Shown here: positions 53,524 through 63,110 of the stretch, piece after piece
Position numbering within the stretch: the stretch's first letter is position 1
Layout: each line of letters opens with the position of its first letter
Origin: Marinobacter segnicrescens
GTDB taxonomy: Bacteria; Pseudomonadota; Gammaproteobacteria; Pseudomonadales; Oleiphilaceae
NCBI RefSeq assembly: GCF_900111555.1
Contig: NZ_FOHZ01000006.1
Coordinates: 124,001-188,000, forward strand
Reading direction: 5' to 3'
Length of the DNA stretch: 64,000 bases
Notes under the pieces: generated by a model
What the model saw: the letters and a program-made list of their open reading frames with translations, nothing else
Databases searched by the model: none
What the model was told of the DNA's origin: nothing
Program-made: the position numbers and the translations under genes

Positions 53524-55077
53524 TCAGGAATCATCCTCTACGATATCATGTTCCTTGTCGTTGGTGTGCAGGGTGTAAAGATCCGTTCGGCGATCCTTGA
53601 GGTTGGTTACGGAGCCTTCTGCGCGAACCAGTGTGAGTTTTTCAAGGTCAAGGTCCGAGAACATGATCATCTCGGTATTCGGAGTGGTTTCCGCCATCAC
53701 CGCATCATGGGGAAAGGCAAAGTCGGACGGCGAGAACACTGAGGACTGGGCATACTGAACGTCCAGGTTTTCCACCTTTGGCAGGTTGCCAACACTGCCT
53801 GTAATCACCACATAACACTCATTCTCGATAGCCCGGGCCTGGGCGCAGTGACGCACCCGCAAATAACCGTTCTTGGTGTCTGTCCAGAAGGGGACACAGA
53901 TAATGTCCACCTCTTCAGCCGCGGCGATACGCCCGAGTTCCGGGAACTCGATGTCATAGCAGATCATAATGGCCACCCGGCCGGAGTCTGTATCAAACAC
54001 CTGGAACCGGTCGCCACCCTCGATAACCCAGTCGCGACGCTCATGTGGCGTAATGTGAATCTTGCGCTGCTCGTCCACTCGGCCATCACGATGGCAGAGA
54101 TAGGACACATTGTAGACCCGGTCATCCTCAATCAGGGGCATGGAGCCGGTGATAATATTGATGTTGTAACTCACTGCCATTTCAGACATTTCGTTGCGGA
54201 ACTGCTCGGTAAATCCGGCCAGGAAGCGGATCGCCCGGGTCTGGTCCATCTGGTCAGTCAGACCCATCAGGGGTGCGTTGAAGAATTCCGGGAAAATCGC
54301 GATGTCACTCTTGTAGTCGGAGAGGGCATCAACGAAGTATTCCACCTGGCGGAGTACCTCATCCACAGAGGTGAATTCCCGCATCTGCCACTGGACCGCG
54401 CCCATGCGCACCTGGGTCTTACGGGTGTTGAGCACCGTGGAAGGTGGCGTATAGAGAATGTTATTCCACTCCAGCAAGGTCGCGTAACCCAGTGATTTCT
54501 GATCCTCCGGCAGGTACTTGTGCATCAGGCGAGTGACCTGGAAATCGTTGGACAGCTGGAAGCTGAGAATCGGGTCGTAGATCTCCTTGCGGTCTACCCG
54601 CTGGATGTACTCCGCCGGCGTGTACTGGTCCGCGTACTTGTGATAGTTCGGAATGCGACCACCGGCCAGGATTGCCCGCAAATTCTTGGAACGGCAAAGC
54701 TCCTTGCGGGCTTCATAGAGCCTGCGGCCCAGGCGATAGCCGCGGTAATCCGGGTGTATGAATACGTCCAAGCCGTACAGGGAATCGCCGTTGGCGTTAT
54801 GCCAGATTTTCTCATTACGGAGAATCAGGTCGTCATAGGTGTGGGGGTTACTGAACCGCTCGTACTTCACACAGACCGTAAGAGCAACCGCAATCAGCTC
54901 GCCACTGTCTTCGATACAGATTTGCCCGTCCGGAAACTGCTCGATCAGGGCATTGATGGTTTCCCTCGGCCAGGCACCACCAATGTCATCGTAGACGCGG
55001 TCCATCAGCACCTTGAGCTGCTCATAGTCCGTTTCTGTCAGGTTGCGCAGGTTCAGGTGCAGTTCTTCATGTGCCAT
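53524..55077 (-). CDS. GNAT acetyltransferase-nitrilase fusion protein
   Basis: This is a 517-aa fusion. Residues about 10-200 form a GNAT domain (LDVFIHPDYRGYRLGRRLYEARKEL is the acetyl-CoA pyrophosphate loop). Residues about 225-515 form a carbon-nitrogen hydrolase with Glu in IAIFPEFFNAP, Lys in QRKIHITPHERRDW and Cys in MICYDIEFPELG, so the catalytic triad is complete. This architecture recurs in bacteria but has no settled function; amidase plus acetyl transfer on an amine is a reasonable guess. It is a single-gene unit. Confidence 0.88.
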   Translation of the reverse strand: MAHEELHLNLRNLTETDYEQLKVLMDRVYDDIGGAWPRETINALIEQFPDGQICIEDSGELIAVALTVCVKYERFSNPHTYDDLILRNEKIWHNANGDSLYGLDVFIHPDYRGYRLGRRLYEARKELCRSKNLRAILAGGRIPNYHKYADQYTPAEYIQRVDRKEIYDPILSFQLSNDFQVTRLMHKYLPEDQKSLGYATLLEWNNILYTPPSTVLNTRKTQVRMGAVQWQMREFTSVDEVLRQVEYFVDALSDYKSDIAIFPEFFNAPLMGLTDQMDQTRAIRFLAGFTEQFRNEMSEMAVSYNINIITGSMPLIEDDRVYNVSYLCHRDGRVDEQRKIHITPHERRDWVIEGGDRFQVFDTDSGRVAIMICYDIEFPELGRIAAAEEVDIICVPFWTDTKNGYLRVRHCAQARAIENECYVVITGSVGNLPKVENLDVQYAQSSVFSPSDFAFPHDAVMAETTPNTEMIMFSDLDLEKLTLVRAEGSVTNLKDRRTDLYTLHTNDKEHDIVEDDS

Positions 55078-55221
55078 ATAGAGACTGGCTCCGGTTGCTG
55101 AAATGGAAACGAATGAAAGGATTATAGACGTTTACGGGGTGCCTCCCGCAATGGATGTGGTTCTTGGAGCAGGATCGGACCGATTCACCGGGCTCACGGT
55201 TCGCTGGGATCCATCGACAGC

Positions 55222-56169
55222 TCAGTGTGACGTGACGCCTGCCTGGATACGGCGACGCAGGTTTTCCAGTGCTGCACGTCCGACAGGGGCTGAGTCAGCA
55301 CTGAGGAAGGGGTTTTTCAGTATCAGTAACTGACGTTGCTCCAGGTTAAGCGCCTCCACGGCCCGGCCGTAGTAGTCGGCGAGGAAACGGGCAAAGGAGC
55401 CGTCTTCGATGGCCCTCTCCAGCCCCAGCTGGATTCGCTGGGCGGTGTCATGGTCTCTGGGGCCTACGAAGAAATAGGAAGGCATGGGGTAGGCCAGCAG
55501 CAAATCGGGTTCGATCGCAAGGTCGTCTCTGTTGACCCGCTCCAGGTCGTATAACACCTCGCTGACGCCCCGGGCGAAGCAATCGAAGCGCCCGCCCGCC
55601 AGCATGGTAAAGAGCGTTTCGTAACGGGTATGGGTTACCACCGGAACCCCGTTAGCCCGCAGGATGTCAGCGTCCGGCCAATGAGCCCCCTGGCCGATGC
55701 TGAGGCCCCGTTCCACCAGGTCGGCAATGCTGCTACTTCCCTGAAAACGGTCCAGCCTGTCCTTGCGCACCACACAGACCCTGAAGCCCAGCAAACCACC
55801 GTCTATTGGCAGGGCAATCGTGTAAAGCGATTCCTCCCGCGCCGGGGAAGTGGCCACGTTGGCAATGTCTACCTGGCGTTCATCGGGGTCGCGGTGCAAT
55901 TCCAGCAGGGCGCGGCCCTGAACCATTTCAACCGAGCGGGTAATCCGATACGCGCCATACTCGGGAGTTTTGTCGAAAGCGAGCCTCAAAGCCGCATGCA
56001 CGGCCGGGCTGTCGAAATTACGGTACCAGAGCCGGTATTCCCGTGGTTCTTCATAAGAGGGAGAAGAAGACGCAGACTCGCGGGCCTGACTGTCAGCGCC
56101 GAAGGACAGGGCACAGGCCAGGGTTAAGGCGGCTAGTGTTCGGTATACCCGGGTGGCAACGATAGGCAT
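55222..56169 (-). CDS. Periplasmic substrate-binding-domain protein (SBP_bac_3-like)
   Basis: This 315-aa protein has an N-terminal signal peptide (LAALTLACALSFGADSQA) followed by a type II periplasmic-binding fold, with LWYRNFDSPAVHAALRLAF, SIGQGAHWPDADILRANGV and LLLAYPMPSYFFVGPRD. No permease or ATPase adjoins, so it may be a sensor-like or orphan receptor. The ligand cannot be told from the sequence. Confidence 0.78.
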   Translation of the reverse strand: MPIVATRVYRTLAALTLACALSFGADSQARESASSSPSYEEPREYRLWYRNFDSPAVHAALRLAFDKTPEYGAYRITRSVEMVQGRALLELHRDPDERQVDIANVATSPAREESLYTIALPIDGGLLGFRVCVVRKDRLDRFQGSSSIADLVERGLSIGQGAHWPDADILRANGVPVVTHTRYETLFTMLAGGRFDCFARGVSEVLYDLERVNRDDLAIEPDLLLAYPMPSYFFVGPRDHDTAQRIQLGLERAIEDGSFARFLADYYGRAVEALNLEQRQLLILKNPFLSADSAPVGRAALENLRRRIQAGVTSH

Positions 56170-56273
56170 AGACAGTTTCCATACTGCTGGACGTTCGGCA
56201 TCAGTGCCGATACGTCACTTCACCCTGAGTGTATCGTTTTTATGGAAGCTGGATAGTCCCGATCACTCAATTT

Positions 56274-58136
56274 TCAGTCTTCTTTCGGCAATGAGTTCAG
56301 GGTATCCAGAAAGGTCTTGCCATAGCGTTCCAGCTTCGCCGCCCCAACACCGCTGACCTGGGACATTTCGTCCAGGTCAGCGGGACGACGCTCCAGGAGC
56401 TCGTGCAATGTGGTGTCGTGGAAGATCACGAACGGCGGAACCCCTTGCTCGTCGGCCAGTTCCTTGCGCTTTGCCCGCAGGGCTTCCCAGCCAACCGGAT
56501 CGGCAATGTGCTGGCTCCGTTCTGCGCCGGGCCTGGACGTGCGCCGGGACGCCTTTCGTTCCGGGTCCTTGCGCAGTTCCAGGGTGGCTTCTCCCCGCAG
56601 TACCGAGCGGCATTGTTCAGTCAGGACCAGGGCGCCATAGCCTTCCGGGTCAGCACGCAGGTAACCGTTCGCGACCAATTGCCGGAACACCGATTTCCAC
56701 TGGGTGGCGGATAGTTCAGTACCGATACCCCAGGTGGAGATCGCCTGGTGGCCGGCCTGGCGAATGCGGTCATTGTCCGCCCCCCGCAGCACGTCGATAA
56801 CGTAGTTAACGCCGAACCGTTGCCCTGTTCGGTAAACGCAAGAAAGCGCCTTGCGCACGGCCTCAGTGCCGTCCCAGGTTTCAGGGGGCGTCAGGCAGGT
56901 ATCGCAGTTACCGCAAGGCTTCTCAAGCACATCGCCGAAATAGCGCAGCAAGGCCTGTCGGCGGCAGCTGGTGATCTCGCACAGGCCCAACATGGCGTCC
57001 ATCTTCTGGCGCTCGACCCGTTTGAAGTGATCATTACCCTGGGACGCCTCGAGCATCTGGCGCAGCTTGATGACATCCTGGAGGCCGTAGACCATCCAGG
57101 CCGTGGAGGGGTTGCCATCGCGACCGGCACGGCCTGTTTCCTGGTAATAGGCTTCCAGGCTTTTAGGCAGGTCCAGGTGGGCGACAAAGCGCACATCAGG
57201 CTTGTCGATGCCCATGCCGAAGGCAATCGTGGCCACCACGATCACACCGTCTTCCCGCAGGAATCGCTCCTGGTTTTCCGCCCGCTCGCCGGCAGCAAGG
57301 CCGGCGTGGTAGGGAAGGGCGTTATAACCTTTTTGCTGCAACAACCGGGCAGTAGCGTCCACCTTATTACGGGAAAGGCAGTAGACGATGCCGGAATCCC
57401 CTGCGTGCTCCTCGCGGATAAAGTCGAGCAACTGTGTGTTGGCGTTGGTCTTGGGGGCTATGCGGTATTGTATGTTGGGGCGGTCAAAGCCACTGATGAA
57501 GTGCCGGGCCTGCGTGAGGGAAAGCCGCTCGGCGATTTCCTTGCGGGTACGCTCATCAGCTGTTGCGGTGAGCGCGATTCGGGGAATAGCCGGGAATCGT
57601 TCGGCGAGCATACTCAGGCCAAGGTAGTCAGACCTGAAGTCGTGGCCCCACTGGGAAACACAGTGGGCCTCATCAATGGCAAACAGCGACAGCGAGGCAC
57701 TTTCAAGAAGTTCCAGCATGCGTGGCTGCAACAGGCGCTCTGGCGCACAGTACAGTAGATCCAGCTCGCCACGGAGCAGGGTGTTCTCGGTTTGCCAGGC
57801 CTGCTCCGGAGCCATGGAAGAGTTGAGGAAAGCCGCCCGCACCCCGAGCTGATTGAGCGCTGCCACCTGGTCCTGCATCAGCGCGATCAGTGGAGAGATA
57901 ACAATGCCGGTGCCCGGACGAACCATGGCAGGTATCTGGTAGCAGAGGGATTTACCACCGCCCGTGGGCATCAGCACCAGGGCATTGCCCCCGTCGACCA
58001 ACTCGTGGACGATGTCGCCCTGCAACGGACGGAAAGTCTCGTAACCGAACACCTGGTGCAGTACCTGTTCCGGACTGACGGTGGGGGTTACAGGCTTTTC
58101 CGTGCTGAGACTGTCGAAATCCGCGTATTGGTCCAT
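56274..58136 (-). CDS. recQ: ATP-dependent DNA helicase RecQ
   Basis: RecQ is a 3'-5' helicase in recombination and repair. The 620-aa protein has helicase Walker [21 protein letters not shown] box [17 protein letters not shown], motif [14 protein letters not shown], the RQC zinc Cys (CEITSCRRQ and CGNCDTC) and a C-terminal HRDC domain ([16 protein letters not shown]). The ATG at 58136 is chosen; upstream residues in the longer frame are unlike the family. Confidence 0.96.
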   Translation of the reverse strand: MDQYADFDSLSTEKPVTPTVSPEQVLHQVFGYETFRPLQGDIVHELVDGGNALVLMPTGGGKSLCYQIPAMVRPGTGIVISPLIALMQDQVAALNQLGVRAAFLNSSMAPEQAWQTENTLLRGELDLLYCAPERLLQPRMLELLESASLSLFAIDEAHCVSQWGHDFRSDYLGLSMLAERFPAIPRIALTATADERTRKEIAERLSLTQARHFISGFDRPNIQYRIAPKTNANTQLLDFIREEHAGDSGIVYCLSRNKVDATARLLQQKGYNALPYHAGLAAGERAENQERFLREDGVIVVATIAFGMGIDKPDVRFVAHLDLPKSLEAYYQETGRAGRDGNPSTAWMVYGLQDVIKLRQMLEASQGNDHFKRVERQKMDAMLGLCEITSCRRQALLRYFGDVLEKPCGNCDTCLTPPETWDGTEAVRKALSCVYRTGQRFGVNYVIDVLRGADNDRIRQAGHQAISTWGIGTELSATQWKSVFRQLVANGYLRADPEGYGALVLTEQCRSVLRGEATLELRKDPERKASRRTSRPGAERSQHIADPVGWEALRAKRKELADEQGVPPFVIFHDTTLHELLERRPADLDEMSQVSGVGAAKLERYGKTFLDTLNSLPKED

Positions 58137-58309
58137 GGGGTTGTGTGGCCGGTTCTGAAACGAAGCCGGGATGATACCAAAACCACCCCCCTGTTGTCGG
58201 GAGGAGGCACGATAAGCCCTGCCACGATACAATAGCGCGGTTTTTCACGCCGGCCCACCAGGCCGGAGCTTGTCGTTTTTCAAGAAAAGGCAACAAAAAC
58301 AGGATCGTA

Positions 58310-59518
58310 ATGCAAGAATTTGATGCTATACGTCCCTATGGGGACGAAGAGGTCGAAGGCGCCGTAAAGCGTCTTTCCAACGACCCCGACTTCTTGTTGA
58401 TGGTGGGCCGCTTCCGCTCGCCATTCCTGGCCCGCTGGTTGCCGGGCCTGCTGCGCAGACGGGTAAAGACCTGGCTTTGGAAACAGTTCGGCAGTGCCCG
58501 TACCATCCGGGACATTCAGTTACGGGTGGCCGAACATGTCACCGAACTGGTCAACCGGACCACCACCAGGCTGACGTCGTCCGGACTGGATCGCCTGGAT
58601 CCGAACAGTGCTTACCTGTTTATCTGCAATCACCGGGACATTGTCTTCGACCCCATGGTGGTCAACCACCTGCTGCACCTGCACGGGTTTGACACTACCC
58701 GCATTGCCATAGGTGACAACCTGCTCAAGAACCCGGTGTTTGCCGAGATGATGCGCCTGAACAAGAGTTTTGTGGTGCAGCGGGACATCCAGAGCCCAAG
58801 GGAAATGCGACAGGTGTTCCTTACATTGTCGGGTTTTATCAACCATAGCCTGGACGATGGCCACAGCATCTGGATCGCCCAGCGGGAAGGCCGTGCCAAG
58901 GACGGGGTTGACCTCACCGATCCGGCGATCATCAAGATGTTCTACATGAGTCGTAAAAAGGAGGGGCTGGGTTTTGCCGAAGCCATGAACCGCATGCGTA
59001 TCGTGCCGGTATCCATAGCCTACGAGTACGACCCCTGTGATACCGACAAGGCGCGCGAGCTGGAAACCCGAGAGCGAACCGGCACTTATACCAAGGCGGA
59101 GAACGAAGATTCCGAACAGATCGTCAAAGGGCTGACCGGTTTCAAGGGACACGTGCACGTGCACTTTGGGCTGCCGATTTCCGATGCGCCGGATAATGCC
59201 AGGGACCTGGCAGCCCTGATCGATGCCGAAATCCATGCCAACTACCACCTGCACGCGTCCAACCTGGTGGCCTACAACATGCGGGGCACGCACCCTTCGG
59301 CCCACGACACACCGGAAAACGTGAGCGAAGAGGTGATCACGGCCGAGAGTTGGACCCCGGCCGAACTTGAAGCTGCGGAGGAAGAGCTGGAACGACGGAT
59401 CAACGCCTGTGATGAGGCCATCCGACCCTACCTGGTTGCCATGTACGCCAATCCGGTCATCAGCTCCCTTACCGCACTGAACGCGCAACAAACGCACCAG
59501 ACGCAACCCGAGAGGTAG
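58310..59518 (+). CDS. PlsC-like glycerophospholipid acyltransferase
   Basis: This 402-aa protein of the lysophospholipid acyltransferase family carries the acceptor motif as NHRDIVFDP (usual NHX4D) and a second block IWIAQREGRAKDG. The large C-terminal extension is charged. It may acylate a lysophospholipid or glycerol phosphate, but the substrate is unproven. It is divergent from recQ. estB starts one base after its stop, suggesting co-expression. Confidence 0.8.
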   Translation: MQEFDAIRPYGDEEVEGAVKRLSNDPDFLLMVGRFRSPFLARWLPGLLRRRVKTWLWKQFGSARTIRDIQLRVAEHVTELVNRTTTRLTSSGLDRLDPNSAYLFICNHRDIVFDPMVVNHLLHLHGFDTTRIAIGDNLLKNPVFAEMMRLNKSFVVQRDIQSPREMRQVFLTLSGFINHSLDDGHSIWIAQREGRAKDGVDLTDPAIIKMFYMSRKKEGLGFAEAMNRMRIVPVSIAYEYDPCDTDKARELETRERTGTYTKAENEDSEQIVKGLTGFKGHVHVHFGLPISDAPDNARDLAALIDAEIHANYHLHASNLVAYNMRGTHPSAHDTPENVSEEVITAESWTPAELEAAEEELERRINACDEAIRPYLVAMYANPVISSLTALNAQQTHQTQPER

Positions 59519-59519
59519 T

Positions 59520-60182
59520 ATGCAAAAGCTCGACTATATCCAGCTCGATACTGGCGAAAACCCGGGCGCAACCGTTATCTGGCTTCACGGCCTCGGTGCC
59601 AGTGGCCATGATTTCGAGCCGGTGGTTCCCGAGCTGGGTCTGCCACAGGACGCCAGTGTGCGCTTTATTTTCCCCCACGCACCGGACCTGCCCGTAACCA
59701 TCAACGGCGGTATCCGTATGCCTGCCTGGTACGACATCAAGTCGCTGGAGCTGGGCAGGACTGTGGATAAAGACCAACTGATGGCATCCGCCGACTCGGT
59801 CGCCGCCCTGGTGGAGCAGGAAATCGAGCGGGGCGTCAAGCCGGAGCGCATTGTGATTGCAGGCTTTTCCCAGGGTGGGGCGGTTGCCTATGAGCTGGGT
59901 CTGAGCTATCCGAAGCGACTGGCAGGCATCCTCGCGCTGTCCACCTATTTTGCGACAGCAGACTCGGTTACCTGTTCAGAGGCCAATCGGGACATCCCCA
60001 TCAGCGTATTCCACGGTACCCATGACCCTATGGTACCGGAGGCCCTGGGACAGGATTCCGTCGCGAAACTTCGGGACATGGGCTACAGCGTGGAATACGA
60101 GACCTATCCCATGGAACACGCCGTCTGCCTGGAAGAAATCCACGCCATCGGACGGTTTCTGCGCAACGTTCTGGCCCTGTGA
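59520..60182 (+). CDS. Carboxylesterase/phospholipase family alpha/beta hydrolase
   Basis: This 220-aa alpha/beta hydrolase is of the Pseudomonas carboxylesterase/lysophospholipase family. It has the oxyanion region VIWLHGLGASGHDFEPVV, nucleophile elbow IAGFSQGGAVAYEL, catalytic Asp in FHGTHDPMVP and His in YPMEHAVCLEE. It hydrolyses short acyl esters in relatives. It overlaps acpH by three bases (GTGA). Confidence 0.9.
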   Translation: MQKLDYIQLDTGENPGATVIWLHGLGASGHDFEPVVPELGLPQDASVRFIFPHAPDLPVTINGGIRMPAWYDIKSLELGRTVDKDQLMASADSVAALVEQEIERGVKPERIVIAGFSQGGAVAYELGLSYPKRLAGILALSTYFATADSVTCSEANRDIPISVFHGTHDPMVPEALGQDSVAKLRDMGYSVEYETYPMEHAVCLEEIHAIGRFLRNVLAL

Positions 60183-60763
60183 ATCACTTCGCCCATCTTT
60201 ACCTTGCCCACCCCTCGGTAGAATCCCGGGTGGGCAACCTGTTGGGTGATTTCGCCCGGGGCCTGGACCCGGAACAGCTACCCGCACCTGTGCGGTCCGG
60301 GCTTGAGCACCATCGGGCGGTGGATGCCTTTACCGACGCTCACCCGGAGGTGCTGGCTTGCAAGGCGCTGTTTTCGTCGAGTCGGCGCCGCTTCGCTGGT
60401 ATTGCCCTGGATATCCTGTTTGACCACTATCTGCTGCGCCATTGGGATCGATTTGGCCACTGCAATAAAAGCGGCTTCATCCATGAGCTGTACCGCGACC
60501 TGGAGCAGGGCGCAGGCCTGATGCCCGAAGAGATGGCAAAGGTAACCCGAAGAATGGTCAACCACGACTGGTTCCACGCCTACCAGGACCTGGACAAGGT
60601 TGGCATGGCCATGGACCGTGTGGCTCAACGGATCCGATTCCGTCATCAGTTTGCTGGCATTATCGAGGAAATCCGTCCCCTCGACGATGAACTCGAAGCC
60701 CGTTTCCTGGCCTTCTTCCCGGACCTCAAAGCTTTCAGCGATGCCCGAGGCCTGGGCAACTGA
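60179..60763 (+). CDS. acpH: Acyl-carrier-protein phosphodiesterase
   Basis: AcpH removes the phosphopantetheine arm from acyl carrier protein. The 194-aa protein starts with MNHFAHLYLAHPSVESRVGNLLGDF and has HHRAVDAFTDAHPEV and the HD-like LDILFDHYLLRHWDRF metal region. It uses a GTG start within the preceding stop overlap, consistent with coupling to the esterase. Confidence 0.9.
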   Translation: MNHFAHLYLAHPSVESRVGNLLGDFARGLDPEQLPAPVRSGLEHHRAVDAFTDAHPEVLACKALFSSSRRRFAGIALDILFDHYLLRHWDRFGHCNKSGFIHELYRDLEQGAGLMPEEMAKVTRRMVNHDWFHAYQDLDKVGMAMDRVAQRIRFRHQFAGIIEEIRPLDDELEARFLAFFPDLKAFSDARGLGN

Positions 60764-60835
60764 AAAACTCTCCATAATCCGGACACATGACAGTCACCGC
60801 CAGTCTGGTAACCTCGACTTTCTTCAAGTCCTGTT

Positions 60836-60850
60836 CCGCTTGATAAGCGG
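60836..60850. promoter_or_regulatory. Small palindrome upstream of the OafA-like gene
   Basis: CCGCTT-GAT-AAGCGG is a perfect 6-bp inverted repeat 36 bases before the OafA-like start. No U-tract follows, so it is more likely a regulatory hairpin or operator than a terminator. Confidence 0.3.
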
Positions 60851-60885
60851 TTAGCACGGAGTTCCACCACCCAGGGAGCAAGGGC

Positions 60886-62022
60886 ATGTTTACCCGACTG
60901 GAATCCTTGCGGGGGCTCGCGGCCATCATGGTCGTGCTTTACCATTCGCCGTTCCGCTTTGGTGAAACCTCCGCTCCGATCATCACCAACAGCTATCTGT
61001 TTGTTGATTTCTTCTTTGTACTGTCCGGATTCGTCATGGCCTATGCCTACGGCGACAAGATACGTGGTGGTATGGGGTTTGGTGAGTACGTAACCCTGCG
61101 CCTGGGGCGGCTGTATCCACTGCACCTGTTCACCCTGATGCTGTGGGTGCCTTACATACTGATCAAACAGTACCTGTATGAAACCGGGTTTGGCGGCACC
61201 AGTCAGCTGGACGAGAACAACCCGACTACTTTCATTACCAACCTGTTCCTGATCCATGGCCTTGGTGTTAACGACTCACTCAGCTGGAACCAGCCCAGCT
61301 GGAGTATCAGTACCGAATTCTTCGCCTATATCGCCTTTTTCCTCACCGCTGTCACCATCGACCGGGGCCGTCGTCTTTGGTTACCACTGGCGCTTTCAGC
61401 GGGTTTTTACGGGTTTATTTTCCTGGTAGTCCGCCCCGATGAACTACAGATTACCTACGACTTCGGATTGATCCGGTGCTTGGCTGCTTTCTACCTCGGG
61501 GTTTTTGTGTACCGATTGAGGCGTGTGGGAACGCCCGATACGCTTTCGCCCGCCACGTTGACGGCGCTGGAACTGGCGGCTTTTGCCACCATGATTGGCA
61601 CCGTTGTGGCGTCCGACGATGGCTACCTGATGATCGTGGCCGCCATGGCCAGCTTCGCGTTCACCGTATTTGTCTTTGCGGCAAAGGGTGGGGGGCTTGT
61701 CAGCCGGCTGCTGGACCTGGACCTGATTCGGAAGATCGGCATCTGGTCCTTCTCCATCTATATGATGCACCGGCTGCTGCAGTTCGGCGTGTCCAACGTG
61801 TTCGAATTTGTTCTGGGTATTAACCCCAAAGCCCCTACCGGGTGGACTTCTGTCGCTCTCAATAGCGCCATGCTGATTCTCATCATTTACCTGTCCCGCT
61901 ATAGCTATGAGTGGGTAGAAAAGCCTTCTCGGGACTGGGTGAAGAATCGGCTTCGTCGTCAGGAACTCGCTGTATCGGACCGTACACAGCCGGCCTCCGG
62001 CACCGGCAAATTACAGGACTGA
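60886..62022 (+). CDS. OafA/YrhL-type membrane acyltransferase
   Basis: This 378-aa inner-membrane acyltransferase has about ten hydrophobic segments. RLESLRGLAAIMVVLYHSPFRFG (catalytic His in VLYHS), FFFVLSGFVMAYAY, RLGRLYPLHLF and SWNQPSWSISTEFFAY are family landmarks. Such proteins O-acylate lipopolysaccharide or other polysaccharides. It is separated from acpH by 122 bases. Confidence 0.88.
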   Translation: MFTRLESLRGLAAIMVVLYHSPFRFGETSAPIITNSYLFVDFFFVLSGFVMAYAYGDKIRGGMGFGEYVTLRLGRLYPLHLFTLMLWVPYILIKQYLYETGFGGTSQLDENNPTTFITNLFLIHGLGVNDSLSWNQPSWSISTEFFAYIAFFLTAVTIDRGRRLWLPLALSAGFYGFIFLVVRPDELQITYDFGLIRCLAAFYLGVFVYRLRRVGTPDTLSPATLTALELAAFATMIGTVVASDDGYLMIVAAMASFAFTVFVFAAKGGGLVSRLLDLDLIRKIGIWSFSIYMMHRLLQFGVSNVFEFVLGINPKAPTGWTSVALNSAMLILIIYLSRYSYEWVEKPSRDWVKNRLRRQELAVSDRTQPASGTGKLQD

Positions 62023-62027
62023 AACTG

Positions 62028-62055
62028 AACTTTGTGAATCGGGTCACGTAAAGTT
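62028..62055 (+). terminator. Weak terminator-like hairpin after the acyltransferase
   Basis: AACTTT/AAAGTT with inner GTGA/TCAC form a bulged stem at 62028-62055, followed only by TT. It is a modest hairpin and possibly a partial terminator. Confidence 0.3.
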
Positions 62056-62112
62056 TTGGCAAGCGGCTTAATGACAAGGCTGAACGTTTACGGATAGAGG
62101 AGGTAGGCACCT

Positions 62113-62718
62113 ATGGTTCCGAAGAGGTCATTGAGAGGTTTCGCCCTGGGGTTGATCGCGGCAGTCGGGCTGACGTTTCAGGTTGGTGCCACGGCTTCCA
62201 CAAAGGACCAGGCAAAGCCCGACCCTGAGCGCATGGGCTTCGTCGAATGGGTGGTGATGAAAGACACCGGCCTGCGCATGAAGGCCCGTCTGGACACCGG
62301 CGCCAAGACCTCTTCGCTGCACGCTACGGATATTGAAGGTTTCGAGAAGGACGGCGGAGACTGGGTAAGGTTTCGCCTGCCACTGGATGACCACAACGAT
62401 ATCGACTCACCGGAAAATAAAGGCATAGTGCTGGAATTCGAGCGGCCAGTAGAGCGCACCGTGCTCATAAAACGCAAGGGGGCGCCCTCCCAGCAGCGTT
62501 ACGTTGTTCGTATGGAGTTCTGTATTGCAGGCAAAATCCATGAAACCCAGTTTTCCCTGACTGATCGCGGACGTTTTACCTATCCCGCCTTGCTCGGACG
62601 TCGATTCATGGGTGATGACAACGTGCTGGTGGATTCCACGGACAGCTTCCTGGCGGAGGCCGAGTGCGAGTACAACGCTATCGAAAAGATCGCTGAACTA
62701 CCGGAAGCCAAGAGCTGA
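62113..62718 (+). CDS. Retropepsin-like DUF785 (RimB/Rlo-type) secreted protein
   Basis: This 201-aa protein has an N-terminal signal or anchor (GFALGLIAAVGLTFQVGATA) and a retropepsin-like domain with the active motif KARLDTGAKTSSLHA. The family was long annotated ATP-dependent zinc protease; members in Pseudomonas are linked to osmotic stress together with transglutaminase-like and ATP-grasp partners. Neither partner is here. GAGGAGG precedes the ATG. Secretion suggests a periplasmic role. Confidence 0.82.
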   Translation: MVPKRSLRGFALGLIAAVGLTFQVGATASTKDQAKPDPERMGFVEWVVMKDTGLRMKARLDTGAKTSSLHATDIEGFEKDGGDWVRFRLPLDDHNDIDSPENKGIVLEFERPVERTVLIKRKGAPSQQRYVVRMEFCIAGKIHETQFSLTDRGRFTYPALLGRRFMGDDNVLVDSTDSFLAEAECEYNAIEKIAELPEAKS

Positions 62719-62802
62719 AGCTGACAGATGATGATCATCAGGTCATTCGGAAAGCGCCTGGTGTCCCGTCTGGGTAATCCGTTAAATCAGGAGGATGAAA
62801 CG

Positions 62803-63033
62803 ATGCCATACCGCAACAACAGCGAACTGCCCGACAATGTAAAGGACAACCTGCCGTCACACGCCCAGGAAATTTATCGTAAAGCCTTCAACTCTGCCTG
62901 GGACGAATACAAGGACCCGGATGACCGCCGGGGCGACTCTGGCCGTGAAGAAACAGCACACCGCGTAGCCTGGTCGGCGGTAAAGCAGGAATACCATAAG
63001 GAGGGTGATCGCTGGGTGAGAGACAAGGACTGA
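62803..63033 (+). CDS. chaB: ChaB family protein
   Basis: This 76-aa ChaB-like protein carries the characteristic PDNVKDNLPSHAQEIYRKAFNSAWDEY and AHRVAWSAVKQEYHKEGDRWV helices. ChaB is named as a putative regulator of the ChaA cation transporter, but this is weakly supported and no chaA is nearby. The ATG at 62803 follows AGGAGG; the longer frame from 62728 is an extension. Confidence 0.9.
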   Translation: MPYRNNSELPDNVKDNLPSHAQEIYRKAFNSAWDEYKDPDDRRGDSGREETAHRVAWSAVKQEYHKEGDRWVRDKD

Positions 63034-63110
63034 TATACCTGTTTGATTTCCTTGCGCCGATTGACCATATTTAGGGTCCGAATCAGCACATCGGAGCCAG
63101 GAGTGCATCA

